From Epinephelus fuscoguttatus (taxonomy: Eukaryota > Chordata > Actinopteri > Perciformes > Serranidae): 64,000 nucleotides of DNA. This document shows, piece after piece, positions 13,111 through 23,820 of this stretch. Below the pieces are notes generated by a model. That model worked only from the letters and a program-made list of their open reading frames with translations, was not told the origin of the DNA and did not search any database. The translations under genes were made by a program, and so were the position numbers. Where the stretch lies: assembly GCF_011397635.1 (NCBI RefSeq), contig NC_064759.1:17074428-17138427 (forward strand), in the 5' to 3' direction. The stretch's first letter is position 1; each line of letters starts with the position of its first letter.

Positions 13111-13490
13111 GCTACTGTGGACCTATATGCCATGCCTTTTAATGAAATTACCAGAGGAGTTCGCTGAAAAGCAGGTAGTGTCAGCCTGAATTACTCGCGT
13201 GTCCAGTGAAAATCTCTGACATACATGGGGAATACAGCTTCTACAGGCTCGCCATAGCTTACTGTCAGGACTCAGGGACCAGAATTCGGGATGGCAGACC
13301 GTTGGAATGGCGATATTTGCCGAAATTACGACCCCGATCACAGGACTCTTGCGAGGTTATGAGCTACGAACTCCCGCTGATTAGCTGAACATGTATCGAT
13401 CTTTTTTATGAAGTAAAGATCATGTAGTCCCCAGATGTCGGAGCGGAAATCAGTTTCTGTGAGACTTTCTCTGATTCACCTTACGGCCTA
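12171..13490. mobile_element. Foldback DNA transposon with ~160-180 bp inverted arms, no transposase
   Basis: The left end TTAGGCCGTAAGGTGAA (12171) and right end TTCACCTTACGGCCTAA (to 13490) are perfect inverted copies. After a diverged stretch, the arms stay closely matched to about 12330 and 13315, sharing for example AAAGATCGATACATGTTCAG and GATCGGGGTCGTAATT. The interior (about 1 kb) has no long open frame; it holds a GGAC-type microsatellite (12955-12981) and a TAA array (13076-13110). Flanks read AAAT before and AATG after, so the target duplication may be AAT or contained in the TTA/TAA ends. Superfamily not assigned. Confidence 0.75.
13076..13110 (+). repeat. (TAA)n microsatellite
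   Basis: An uninterrupted trinucleotide run inside the foldback element. Confidence 0.95.
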
Positions 13491-13499
13491 AATGTCTTG

Positions 13500-14340
13500 G
13501 CAGTTGAGCAAGTAGTTGTTCAGTCAGTGGACCAAAGTAGTGACTGACCAAAAGTCTAACTCGAGCTAAAAAGACCTGTTGCTCATTTGTCGTTCTACCT
13601 TCACAGAGAGTTAAACATTCAGGAAGGCATCCTGAATGGAATTCACATCACTACCACTTTGCTCAACATCTATTATCCACCAGGCTGCCAGAGCAACTAG
13701 TTACGCCACAGGAGGGCAGCATACTGCAGCTTTTGGTATGAAAGTGTTCTGCAGTGACTTTATTCTGGTATTTTGTGACTCAGCACTATGGTGGAGTTTG
13801 AACTTTGACAAAAGTCCTTTTATTACAGCTGCCATGGGACAGCATTCATAAAGAGGGCTGTCAAAGTCTGCTGATTAGCTTTTACTTGTCCATGAAGTCA
13901 AGTCATCAATCAAGCTTAAACTCCACAGGCACAACTTCATTAATCGTCAATATTTATTTTTTGTTGTATTTATTGTTTGTTGCCTATAAATGTGGGAAAG
14001 TCAAATGTATCAAGGAAATAATAGGAGGATATATACACAGCTTTATTAATATACTGTCAGATTTAAATCTCATTTCCACAGATGCCAGTGTCTGACCATT
14101 ATATTATACTGTTATATTTAAATATTGTTACATATTCAGTTACAGTTACAGTTACATGACAAACGGGTGCAATATTCCAAATTACTTTTGTAACATTATT
14201 TTGATGTATCTTGTTTTGCATATCATCTGCATGTCTTATTCCGACCCCGAATGTTTTCATTGTTTACAGTTTTGAGGTTGGATACAACAGGAGACCAGGA
14301 GAGTAAAAGCAAACTTGACACAACACATGATAAAACATTG
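13500..14340 (+). repeat. Paralogous non-coding block, copy 1 (second copy 58050-58850)
   Basis: This stretch aligns by eye with 58050-58850 in the same orientation. Shared landmarks include GAGCTAAAAAGACCTGTTG, CCAGGCTGCCAGAGCAACTA, GGAGGGCAGCATACTGCAGC and TTGTTTTGCATATCA. It marks duplication of the receptor cluster. No coding potential is evident. Confidence 0.75.
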
Positions 14341-14457
14341 AGTTCTCAGATAGCGGTGGTTAATGTTGAGCCCTGCACTATTTTATTATTGTTAAATTGT
14401 TAAAAGTAATTTATTCTCAGCATTAAAAGAAATGCAACATGTAAAACATTTGCTCAC

Positions 14458-14767
14458 CATGTACGTGAATGAAATGAATAACAAATATAAACACTGTAAA
14501 TATAAACACTGAATATGCTACACTGTCATTAAAAAGCCACATTTCTGAGCTCCAGAGATCCGACAGAAATGAAGATGATGATCCTGCCTTCACACTCTGG
14601 TGCAGTGAAGTTTTTAACATTGAAAAGAGTTATATTTTTGTCCCCGAATTTCCAGCCCATTGATAGAAATGTTTTTTCTGGTGGAGTCAGTGTTGTGGTG
14701 AACATCGCCGTCTCTCCCACAGCTGCATTCAGAACATCAGGCAACACACCAGCTCCTTCGGTTAAGC
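14458..14767 (-). pseudogene. Solitary CEACAM-like V exon, frameshifted
   Basis: The minus-strand V exon keeps its acceptor (CAACCAG before 14767) and donor (ATG then GTGAGC after 14458). It reads [20 protein letters not shown] through GSLELRNVA. An extra T in the run after RNVA (near 14538) shifts the frame and brings in stops, where intact paralogues read RNVALNDSG or RNLTLNDHG. No matching signal-peptide or second Ig exon was found nearby, so it is a dead fragment of a former gene copy, closest to the V exons of genes C, E and pseudogene D. Confidence 0.8.
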
Positions 14768-15071
14768 CTGGTTGACAGTTGCAGGTCTCAGAAAAACCAT
14801 AATTAGGACAGACTGTGACAGACTTCTCCAAGGGCCTTGTGTTATTAGATACAGTATATTCATAAAATATGGCTCTTTTGACAGGTAGACCAATTCACTG
14901 ACGCACAAACAAACCTTTTGCTTTGTCTTAGTTAGTTCTCTCCTCTCTGGTTCCTCTTCCTCTCCCTTAATGTACTATTTTATCTTCAGATGTAATTGCT
15001 GAAGGTAAAGCAACTGTTAATTCTATGCTAACTAGCAGAGTTGGGATTGAGAGGTGGGCACATTAGGCAGG

Positions 15072-15105
<34 letters not shown>
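15072..15105 (+). repeat. (GT)n microsatellite
   Basis: A simple dinucleotide run with no coding context. Confidence 0.95.
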
Positions 15106-15107
<2 letters not shown>

Positions 15108-15320
15108 ATGCAGTGAAAAACATTCCACTGAAATTAAAATGATAATTTTAGAAAAATAGAGAAATATAACTGAAATGATATTGTGCACTTACAAAAGTAA
15201 CTAAAATAAAATACAACAAAAATACATAGAAAATGTCTTTTAGATTTAGTTTTTGTCAATTTGATCAAATTTATCAACACAGCAAACATGAGGAGGCGTT
15301 GGTGCATGTGTTTGAGTTAG

Positions 15321-15650
15321 GGATGGTAAATGGTAAATGGACCTGCACTTGTATAGCACCTTTTCTAGTCATTCTACCACTCAGAGTGCTTTTTACACTA
15401 CGAGTCACATTCACCCATTCACACACACATTCATACACTGGTGGCCAAGGCTACCATACAAGGTGCCACCTGCTACTCAGATTTAACACACACACACATA
15501 CAGTACACACAGATGGAATAGCCATCGGGAGCAATTTGGGGTTCAGGATCTTGCTTCGACATGAAGACTGGAGGACCCGGGGATTGCACCACTGATCTTT
15601 CAATTGGTGGACGTCGACCTGCTCTACCTCTGAGCCACAGCGCGCCTGAA
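15321..15650 (+). repeat. Fish retroelement tail (family not assigned)
   Basis: Begins TGGTAAATGGTAAATGGACC and carries ACACTGGTGGCCAAGGCTAC, TACCATACAAGGTGCCACC and, near its end, CTGAGCCACAGCGC. This sequence type is widely dispersed in fish genomes as 3' ends of non-LTR retroelements. Truncated versions occur at about 17085-17255 and 54885-55080. No reverse-transcriptase coding was seen. Confidence 0.6.
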
Positions 15651-15792
15651 AAAGCCACTGAAATGAGCAAACCCACTCTGGAAACTCACTGAGATGAACT
15701 GAGTTGAGAACAAAAAAATAAGAATGAAATAAAAGTAAAGGTTCGTGAAAATTACAAACCTGTAATAATTCTGATCTGTAGGTGCTGATCTG

Positions 15793-16110
15793 GGGCCGTA
15801 TTCACAGACATTCTGAGAATGCTCGCATAAAGCTCCTAACTTAGCCTTAAATTTTTTACTAAGGAGTCTTAGTTTAGGAGTAATTTAGGAAAGTTCTCAG
15901 AGCGACTCTGAGCGCGGAACTCCTAACAGTTTTTCACCTTAGGAGTTCTTTTAAGGTCTAGGATGCTTTGTGAATAACTTTTATCTTTACAAGGACCTAC
16001 TATTAACTTTAAGAGAAAATTGTAAGAAAATGTCACAATTCCAAGAATTTTCTTAGAATTTCGTCACTAAGAGCAACTCTTAGCACTAGGAAGCTTTGTT
16101 AATACGGCCC
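15793..16110. mobile_element. MITE with GGGCCGTATT ends and possible CTG target duplication
   Basis: The left end GGGCCGTATTCACA is mirrored by AATACGGCCC on the right. CTG precedes the left end (15790-15792) and follows the right end (16111-16113). A 3-bp duplication and no coding capacity suggest a PIF/Harbinger-type MITE. The interior is rich in CTTAGGAG-like inverted motifs. Confidence 0.65.
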
Positions 16111-16199
16111 CTGGAGTCAGTTTGGTAGGCTTTTGGGTTACTTAATTTATTTATTCTTTTATTTTTTTTATAGATATTAGTCAAGTAATTTGTATGCAA

Positions 16200-17260
16200 A
16201 ATTGGTCTGCCCAACCAGCAAACAAAAAAATCCACCTGTAGTAACATTGCAAAAGTAGCCCAATTGCCCAGGGAAACTGTGGACCTTGCAACCCTGACTC
16301 AGAACACAAAAGATTCTGCAGCAGACAGTGCAGTCAGCTGTACGCTCGTTATTATCTTATACCCCCAACTCTTCAGCAAGTTGGTTTATTCTAGGGCTGT
16401 ACCCGACTCAGAATTATAATAGCTGAATCAGATTTGGCTGTTTAATACAAGTATTCAGTCTTTATTCCACAGCTGAACAACAGCAGCTGGCATTTTTCAG
16501 ATGGGAAAAGAAACGCTTTGGTAGACACATGTCCTTTTTAAAGTGACACCAGTGAATGTCCAACCAATAAAAATTTGGTCGGACAGGAGCATAACAACCA
16601 AACAGTTGACCAAACAAACTTTACAGCCCTGGTTGTCACATTGAGAATGGTTGCTCATGCTTGTCCTCCTGTCCACTCATAGTTATCAACATGAATCCCA
16701 ATTAGTATGACTTGATTAAAAGTAAATTTATGCATTAAAGGCACATGGTTTGTTTTTATGAACAGCCAAATGGTGTGTTGCTTTAAATGCTGCTGCCCTA
16801 GGGAACCATGGGACACCTTTTTGTAAAGGATGGTCCTGTTTATCCTATGATGAAGGAGACAAGAAAGGAAGCAATGAAGCACCTTGCCTTAGCATTTAGG
16901 AAATTTGACCAGCTCTTATCATGGCTGCCGCTTAGATACTTCCAGGTCATGTCATTCACTAGGGAACCTTACTAAACAAAAAAAAAAAAAAAACACTATT
17001 CAACCACAGCTCTAGTCTTGCACTGTATTTGGAATGATGTTGTCACACTGTTGTAGATATTTAAATGCCATGCACTGAATTTATGCACAGCACCTATTCT
17101 CACACATTCACACACTGGTGGGCGACTCTACCATACAAGGTGCCACTGGCTGCTCCTTTAACACATTTAAATTCACACACCATCACAAACGCAATTTAGG
17201 ATTCAGTATCTTGTCTAAGGACACTTCGACCTGCGGACTGGAGGAGTTGGGGACGTTTTC
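16200..17260 (+). repeat. Paralogous non-coding block, copy 1 (second copy 54030-55085)
   Basis: Matches 54030-55085 in the same orientation throughout, for example GTAGCCCAATTGCCCAGGGA against GTAGCCCAGTTGCCCAGGGA, AATGGTTGCTCATGCTTGTC, and a retroelement tail at the 3' side of both. This copy has a poly-A run (16980-16993). It lies downstream of gene C, while the other copy lies upstream of pseudogene D. Confidence 0.75.
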
Positions 17261-18319
17261 ACCTAAATACAATATATAAATTAATCCCCATTAATTTGGT
17301 TAAAAATGTTATTGTACACTTAAAAAAGAGATGTTGATAATATTTTTAATTTAAACCATCTACTAGAGGAATAAAATTCACGTGTATTGAATAAGAACCA
17401 TATACAGTGGCCCTGAGGGTCAAAACACAACAACATTTCACAAAACACTACAACATTTCACAAAACTAAACAATATTTCAAAATCCCAAATATTTCACAA
17501 AACAAAACAGCATTTCAGACAGCTAACCAACATTTCCCAAACATGTCAACATTTTAGTAAACAAAACTTTTCAGAGAACAAAACAACATTTTGGAAATTT
17601 CAATAAATTAGTGGAGTGTCAACTTTTAATTTTGGAAATACAGTAGTTGTAGCAGCAGGCAGTTCTGCAGCAGCGCCGCAGCAGCAATGCTGTCTGTGTG
17701 AACACTGCACTTGCGTGAGCTACAGCAGTTCTGCAAGGTGGCTGTCAGGTGCTGCTCACACAGGCAGTCTGGCCTGGGCGTTAGTAATACAAAAAAACTA
17801 AACAAGCTTGCGAAAAGCTCATCAAGTTGGCTTTTTTTTTTTTTTTTTCAAAGCTTTACTAAGAAATATTTTACATGTAAACAATTTATGTTGTTGAGGC
17901 AATAATATGTATATGATATAATACATAACCTTTCATAGGTAGAGTGGTGATTCAGCTCCTGTTAAGTGGCACTACATTGTTCAAAAAGAAATTTAAAAAG
18001 AATAGAAAGAATAAAAACAGTACCATTGACATACATTAACATTTTCTTCAGGCTGAAAATGATGTTTCTGTTTTGCTCCTTTTCTGATCTTCTGCTAGAT
18101 AAGAAGTGAAAAGAGGAATAAGTCACTGTTTTGATCAACTGTATGTTGTAGTGAGTGGTCAGCAAATGTTCTATAATAGTTTTATCAGATGAACGACGAT
18201 AATATATTTTTTACAGAAATCTCTTGTTACTTCTCCCTTCAAAATACATGTATCCCTTTTCACTAAATCTGAATAGTTACTTTAAAACTCACCTTTAAGG
18301 GTAAAGAATATCGTTGAAT
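17261..18319. other. Downstream flank of gene C, no gene seen
   Basis: AT-rich, with a run of CAACATTTCACAAAAC-like imperfect repeats (17425-17595) and a poly-T stretch (17831-17848). From about 18000 it resembles 59690-59970 downstream of gene F, suggesting shared 3' UTR ancestry. Confidence 0.5.
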
Positions 18320-18381
18320 TTATTTGTTCACATCTCCCGCCCTCACGTTTTCATACATGGGTTCCCTTTTTTTTTTCAATT
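18320..18381 (-). other. Gene C last coding exon with MYEN motif
   Basis: The acceptor TTTCTAG precedes 18381. The frame reads [20 protein letters not shown] and then TAA. The frame depends on a ten-A homopolymer (18367-18376), so a one-base length change would destroy the motif. The paralogous exon of gene F has three VYEN motifs instead of one. Confidence 0.75.
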
Positions 18382-20136
18382 CTAGAAATAAAAATTAAAA
18401 AAGTTTCGTTACATTTGATTATGCACATGTCTATTTGTGTAATTGTAGTTTATTCTGCATTCAATCTATGTTGTAATAGACAGTATATAATAGTCTAATG
18501 TAGGATGAAGTTACATCAGATAAATACTGACCTTGATCATCGGGTGGTGGTGGAGCTTTGTTTTTTATTCTAAATATTAGAAACAAAGAGTTATTAATAT
18601 GTGGCCATGCAAACAGATGCAAATCAAAATTCAAAGGGTAACCCACATGTTATGTTTGGGTATATTTGGATTGAATATAAATTGTTAACTGGCAGTTAAT
18701 GCAGTAACAATGCAAAATAACACAGGCCATCACAGCAAAGTTCTCTGTGGCTATGATGGATTTCCAACATTTGCGACTGAACGATTGATACTGATGCTGA
18801 CATATTGATATTTTCTTCACTCAGTATTGTGCTTCAGGGGTAATATTTATTTTACTGACATTTTAGATTTGTTTCTAGTGAGAAATTGTTGAGTTTATAT
18901 AGTGACTTTACTGTAGTGTGTGTGTATAAAATGTTAGCATTATAGCTCTTTTTTGCTCTTATTCACTTCACCTATCAGTGGTTTTAATGTTTTGGCTGAT
19001 CATTGTATTTGACAAGGTAGCAGATTCATCCCATCTGAAAAAGTCTCGGCATCACAGATCAAAAAAGTCAACCAACAAAAAGTGGTTTGACTCAGACTGC
19101 AGAAATCTGTGAAAAACAGAAGCTTATCAAATCAAAACACAGACAACCTGACAATCCTGTGCTTCGCCTCCAGTAGTGGGAAACACTAAAATCATACACA
19201 AAAACAAAAGGAACAACATGCGCAGCACTAACTTGATTTAATTGAAGAGTCCATTGACGCAAATAATCAAAGTGAAATGGAGTATTAAAGTAAGATTAGT
19301 GTTAAAAGTCTGTAACCTCATGATACCTGATTAAAAAAAGGAGTAATGTCTGGTTCACTTACTTATTTTTATGAATGTAATACCCTCCAACGGCTGCTGC
19401 AGAAGCAACTACTAAACATGCGACAACTATTGCAGCAATGACCCCAACTGAAAGACCTCCAGATGGCCTGTCTGAAAATAAACAGAAAACAAAACCAGAA
19501 CACGAGTCATTCACCTTGCAATAACAGCCATTTGTAAAATCACAAACACAGTCACAAGTGATAAAATAGGTTTGGTGAATGTTAAATATTTCTACGTATA
19601 TGCAGTACCACCACAGTCACATGATTATATACAGTAGACTTCATTACACCAGAGAAAGAGATGAGCACAATGTAAAGCCTGGACTGTAATAAAAGTTAAG
19701 TGAATTGCTAATGTAATATAGGCAAAGCATTAGTGTTCAACAAGGATATATTTTTTTGGTTCTGATGCATTAATGTCCTTCAGTTTTTCAGGCCTATAAC
19801 ACTGTGGGTTGATAGTGATAGAAGGCGATCAACAAAATCTGCAGTCGACACCATCCTGGTACCTTTTACAGACAATTCATGGTCTGCAGACAACTTTCTC
19901 CTGGTCACTTTATTCTTAGCTTCACAGGTGTAGGTGCCACTGTCAGAGGGTTTAGTGTTGTCTTTAGTGAACACAGCAGAATTGTGTATCTTTGTCCCAT
20001 TCAGTATCCAGGTGTAAGTGGCAGATGGTGTGGACTCAGCAGAGCAGGTTAAAGTGAAGTTCTCATTCAGATATGTCTCACTTGGACCTGTGATTTGAAC
20101 ATTTTCTGGTCCATCTGAAAAACAGATATTTGTTAT

Positions 20137-20179
<43 letters not shown>

Positions 20180-23100
20180 AGGATACAAAAATTTTAAACT
20201 CTTAAGTTACACACCGAAAAACAAGACATTTCAATAGCACACTGTTATTTATGGCACTTATCATTTTTGATACACTGCTTAAAAAAATTAAGGGAACACT
20301 GAAATCACACATCAGATCTTCCAGAGCAAATTATTCAAACTGAAAATCTTTAACGATGTACACTACCGCTCAAAAGTTTGGGATCACTTGCAAATTTCTT
20401 TGTTTTCCAAAGAAAAACACATTTTCATGCAATTGACAAACATTTTTTTCCCTTTCACAAACATTTTGATCCATTTCACAAACAATTAAAATTAATCAGA
20501 TGATTTTGAAAGAATGATTTACATTTTTGCAAAGAGGCCTATTATCAGCAACTGTCAGTCCTCTGCATCAATCTCCTGGTATGGCTGCTAATTCAAGTTA
20601 ATCATTTTATAAAGCTAACTGATCATTAGAAAACCCCTTTGCAGGTGTGTTGGACAGCTGAAAACCATTGTACTAATAAGGGAGCACAAAAGGGAACATG
20701 GCATTCTTTAGGTTGGTTTAGTATCTGAAGAATCAGCAGTTGTTTGTTTGTTGAGAGACTCAAAATGGCCAGAAAGAAAGAACTTCCTATAGAGACCCGT
20801 CAGTCTATTGTTGTCCTCAGAAAGGAAGGCTATTCAATGCGAGAAATTGCGAGGAAACTTAAAATCTCTTACCATGCTGTTAACTACTCCCTTAAGAGAG
20901 CAGCACAAACTGGCTCTAACAAGGACAGAAAACGGAGTGGAGGCCCGATGCACAACTGTGCAAGAAGACAAATACCTGAGAGTGAGTAGTTTAAGACAAA
21001 GACGGCTCACAGGTCCTCAACTGGCAGCTGCACTAAATAGTACCCGTCAAACACCAGTGTCAGTATCAACAGTGAAGAGGCGACTTCAGGATGCTGGACT
21101 TCATGGCAGAATTGCCAAGAAAAAGCCATATGTCAGACTGGCAAATAAAAAGAAAAGACTGAGATGGGCAAAAGAGCACAGGCATTGGACACTGGATGAC
21201 TGGAAGAAGGTGTTGTGGACAGATGAGTCCAAGTTTGTGGTCTTCGGATCAAACAGAAGAACATTTGTGAGACGCAGAACAAATGAAAAGATGCAAGAAC
21301 AGTGCTTAATACCATCAGTCAAGCATGGTGGAGGCAGCGTGATGGTCTGGGGGTGCTTTGGAGGTGGTAAAATAGGACATTTGTACAGAGTGGAAGGAAC
21401 TTTGAGGAAGGAGGGCTATCACAAGATTTTGCAAAGACATGCCATACCCTGTGGACAGCACTTGATAGGGGCCAATTTCATCCTACAACAGGATAATGAC
21501 CCAAAACACACCTCCAAAATGTGTCAGCAATATTTAAAGAGTAAGCAGTCAGCCAGAATTCTGACTGTAATGGAGTGGCCAGCACAGTCTCCGGATCTGA
21601 ACCCCATTGAGCTGTTGTGGGAGCAGCTTGACCGTATGGTACGGAGGAAGACTCCGTCAAGCCAGTCCATCTTGTGGGAGATGCTCCAGGAAGCATGGGG
21701 TGAAATCTCATCTGATTACCTTGAAAAATTGACAGCTAGAATGCCTAAGGTCTGCCAGGCTGTAATTGCTGCAAAAGGTGGTTTTTTTGATGAAGGCAAA
21801 GTTTGAAGTACACATTCATCATTTCCATTACAATCATTATTTCTAACTCTGACAATGTCAGCATGTCATGTTCATTTGCCATACTGCCTATTCAGATTAA
21901 TTTCATAGGTGTTTCCATGGGAAACAAGAAAATTGCCAAGTGATCCCAAACTTTTGAGCGGTAGTGTACATTATATAATTTGTTGAGAACAGAATGACCT
22001 AACAACGGTCAACGGAAACCTAAATCATCAACCCACTGAGGGCTGGATTCAAAATCACTCCGAAAGTCAAAGTAAAAATTGAAATCACAGGCTGATCTAA
22101 CCTGTGTGATTTTTATCACAGCAACTCGTAATGTGACTCAGTAATATGTATGGAGCCCGCATGCCTGTATGCACACCCAACAACGTCTGGGCATGCTCCT
22201 GATGAGTCAGCGGATGGTGTCCTGGGGGATCTCCTCCCAGACCTGGATCAAGGCATCAGTGAGCTCCTGGACAGTCTGTGGTGGTACTTAGCAGTGTCAG
22301 ATGCACTGACACATGAAGTCCCATAGGTGCTCAGTTGGATTTAGGTCAGGGGAAAGAGAGGGCTGGTCAGTGGCATCAATGCCTTTGTCATCCAGGACCT
22401 GGCTACACACTCTGGCCACATGAGGCTGGGCATTGTCCTGCACCAGGAGGAACCCAGGGCCCACTGCACCAGGAGGAACCAAGGGCCCACTGCACCAGGA
22501 GGAACCCAGGGCCTACTGCACCAGGAGAAACCCAGGGCCCACTGCACCAGGAGGAACCAAGGGCCCACTGCACCAGGAGGAACCCAGGGCCTACTGCACC
22601 AGGAGAAACCCAGGGCCCTGTTGGGATTCACAGAACCACAGATGATTTATCATTTGGTAAAATCATCACTGGACATTTAAAGGCTTTTTCCTCTGTATGC
22701 TCTTTGTCTTCAAACAAAGAGAACTAGGTGACACCCATCTCCACAGGAGGTCTCACCTCACACCTCAGTGAGACACAAGTCTCACAACTTGATTGGACAG
22801 TACTGTTACAGTGACATGTGACTCTGTGACGTCACCAAACACTGTAGAAGGTCTGCTCCCTCCAAGCCTTCTCTCTTGCTCTGGAGCTACAACAACTCAC
22901 AGATCCCTCTAGCTCCAACTGCGGAGCAGCTCACACCTCTTTGCGGCTGGGCCTGGCACAGCACAGAGGCCCAGACCCTTGCTCCATAGCCCAAACCACT
23001 AAAGGGAGGGCAATTGATCATAGGCTCTCTTGCAAACACAAGGTTTGCAACTAGCTTTCCAGCAACAAAGAACCAAGTGAGTTAGCATCCAGCGTCTAAC

Positions 23101-23788
23101 TCTGCTAAACCCTGAGCGACCAGCTTCCTCTGAGTTTCACCTTTGGAACAAAGAACACAACAAAGACTGCAGCTGGAATCACCTTCCCAGCCTTCTTCTG
23201 CCGGCTAACAAAGCAGTACACCACCAAGTGACTCTTTCTCCCATTCACTCAAGGATTGGTAACGTAACAACTGGGCATAGCTTATCACAGCGTTACAGGC
23301 TAAGCAAGACTGTTTAACTTGTTGTATGTGATTTGATGCTGTTCATTGAGTTATTGTTATGATAGTTTGCAGTTAAGTCATTGATTAGTTGGCTTCGCCA
23401 AATCTAAGTGTTTAGTTTGCTAATACTATTCACAAACAGATTCTTGCACCCAACTAAACGATCTCTGCACTAATCCAGACCGTTTGCAACACAAATACAT
23501 TGACAAAGACTCATTAACAAATAGGCTTTCAACAGAGCTACACCCAAACAGGCATCTCAAGGTTCCCGCTTCTTTTCCTTTGTCTTTGTCCTGACCACAC
23601 AGTCAGACAAACACCTCCCCCAACCTGAAGCAAGCTTTGATTCGGCCATCTTGTAGTTCCCTGTTGTCCGCCATTTTGTTTTGTAGGCCAAACGGCTTTT
23701 TGATCACCACACCCGCCTTTGTCTTTCTCTTCTTTCTCTCTCTCTCACACACACACACATGCACACACGCACGCACACACACACACAC

Positions 23789-23820
<32 letters not shown>

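Noticed and set aside
22335..22727. Several overlapping open frames of repeated GPTAPGE- or [13 protein letters not shown] peptides here and at 24246-24817
   Set aside because: They are translations of the 26-bp minisatellite in different frames; 26 is not a multiple of three, so every frame looks open and none is a real protein.
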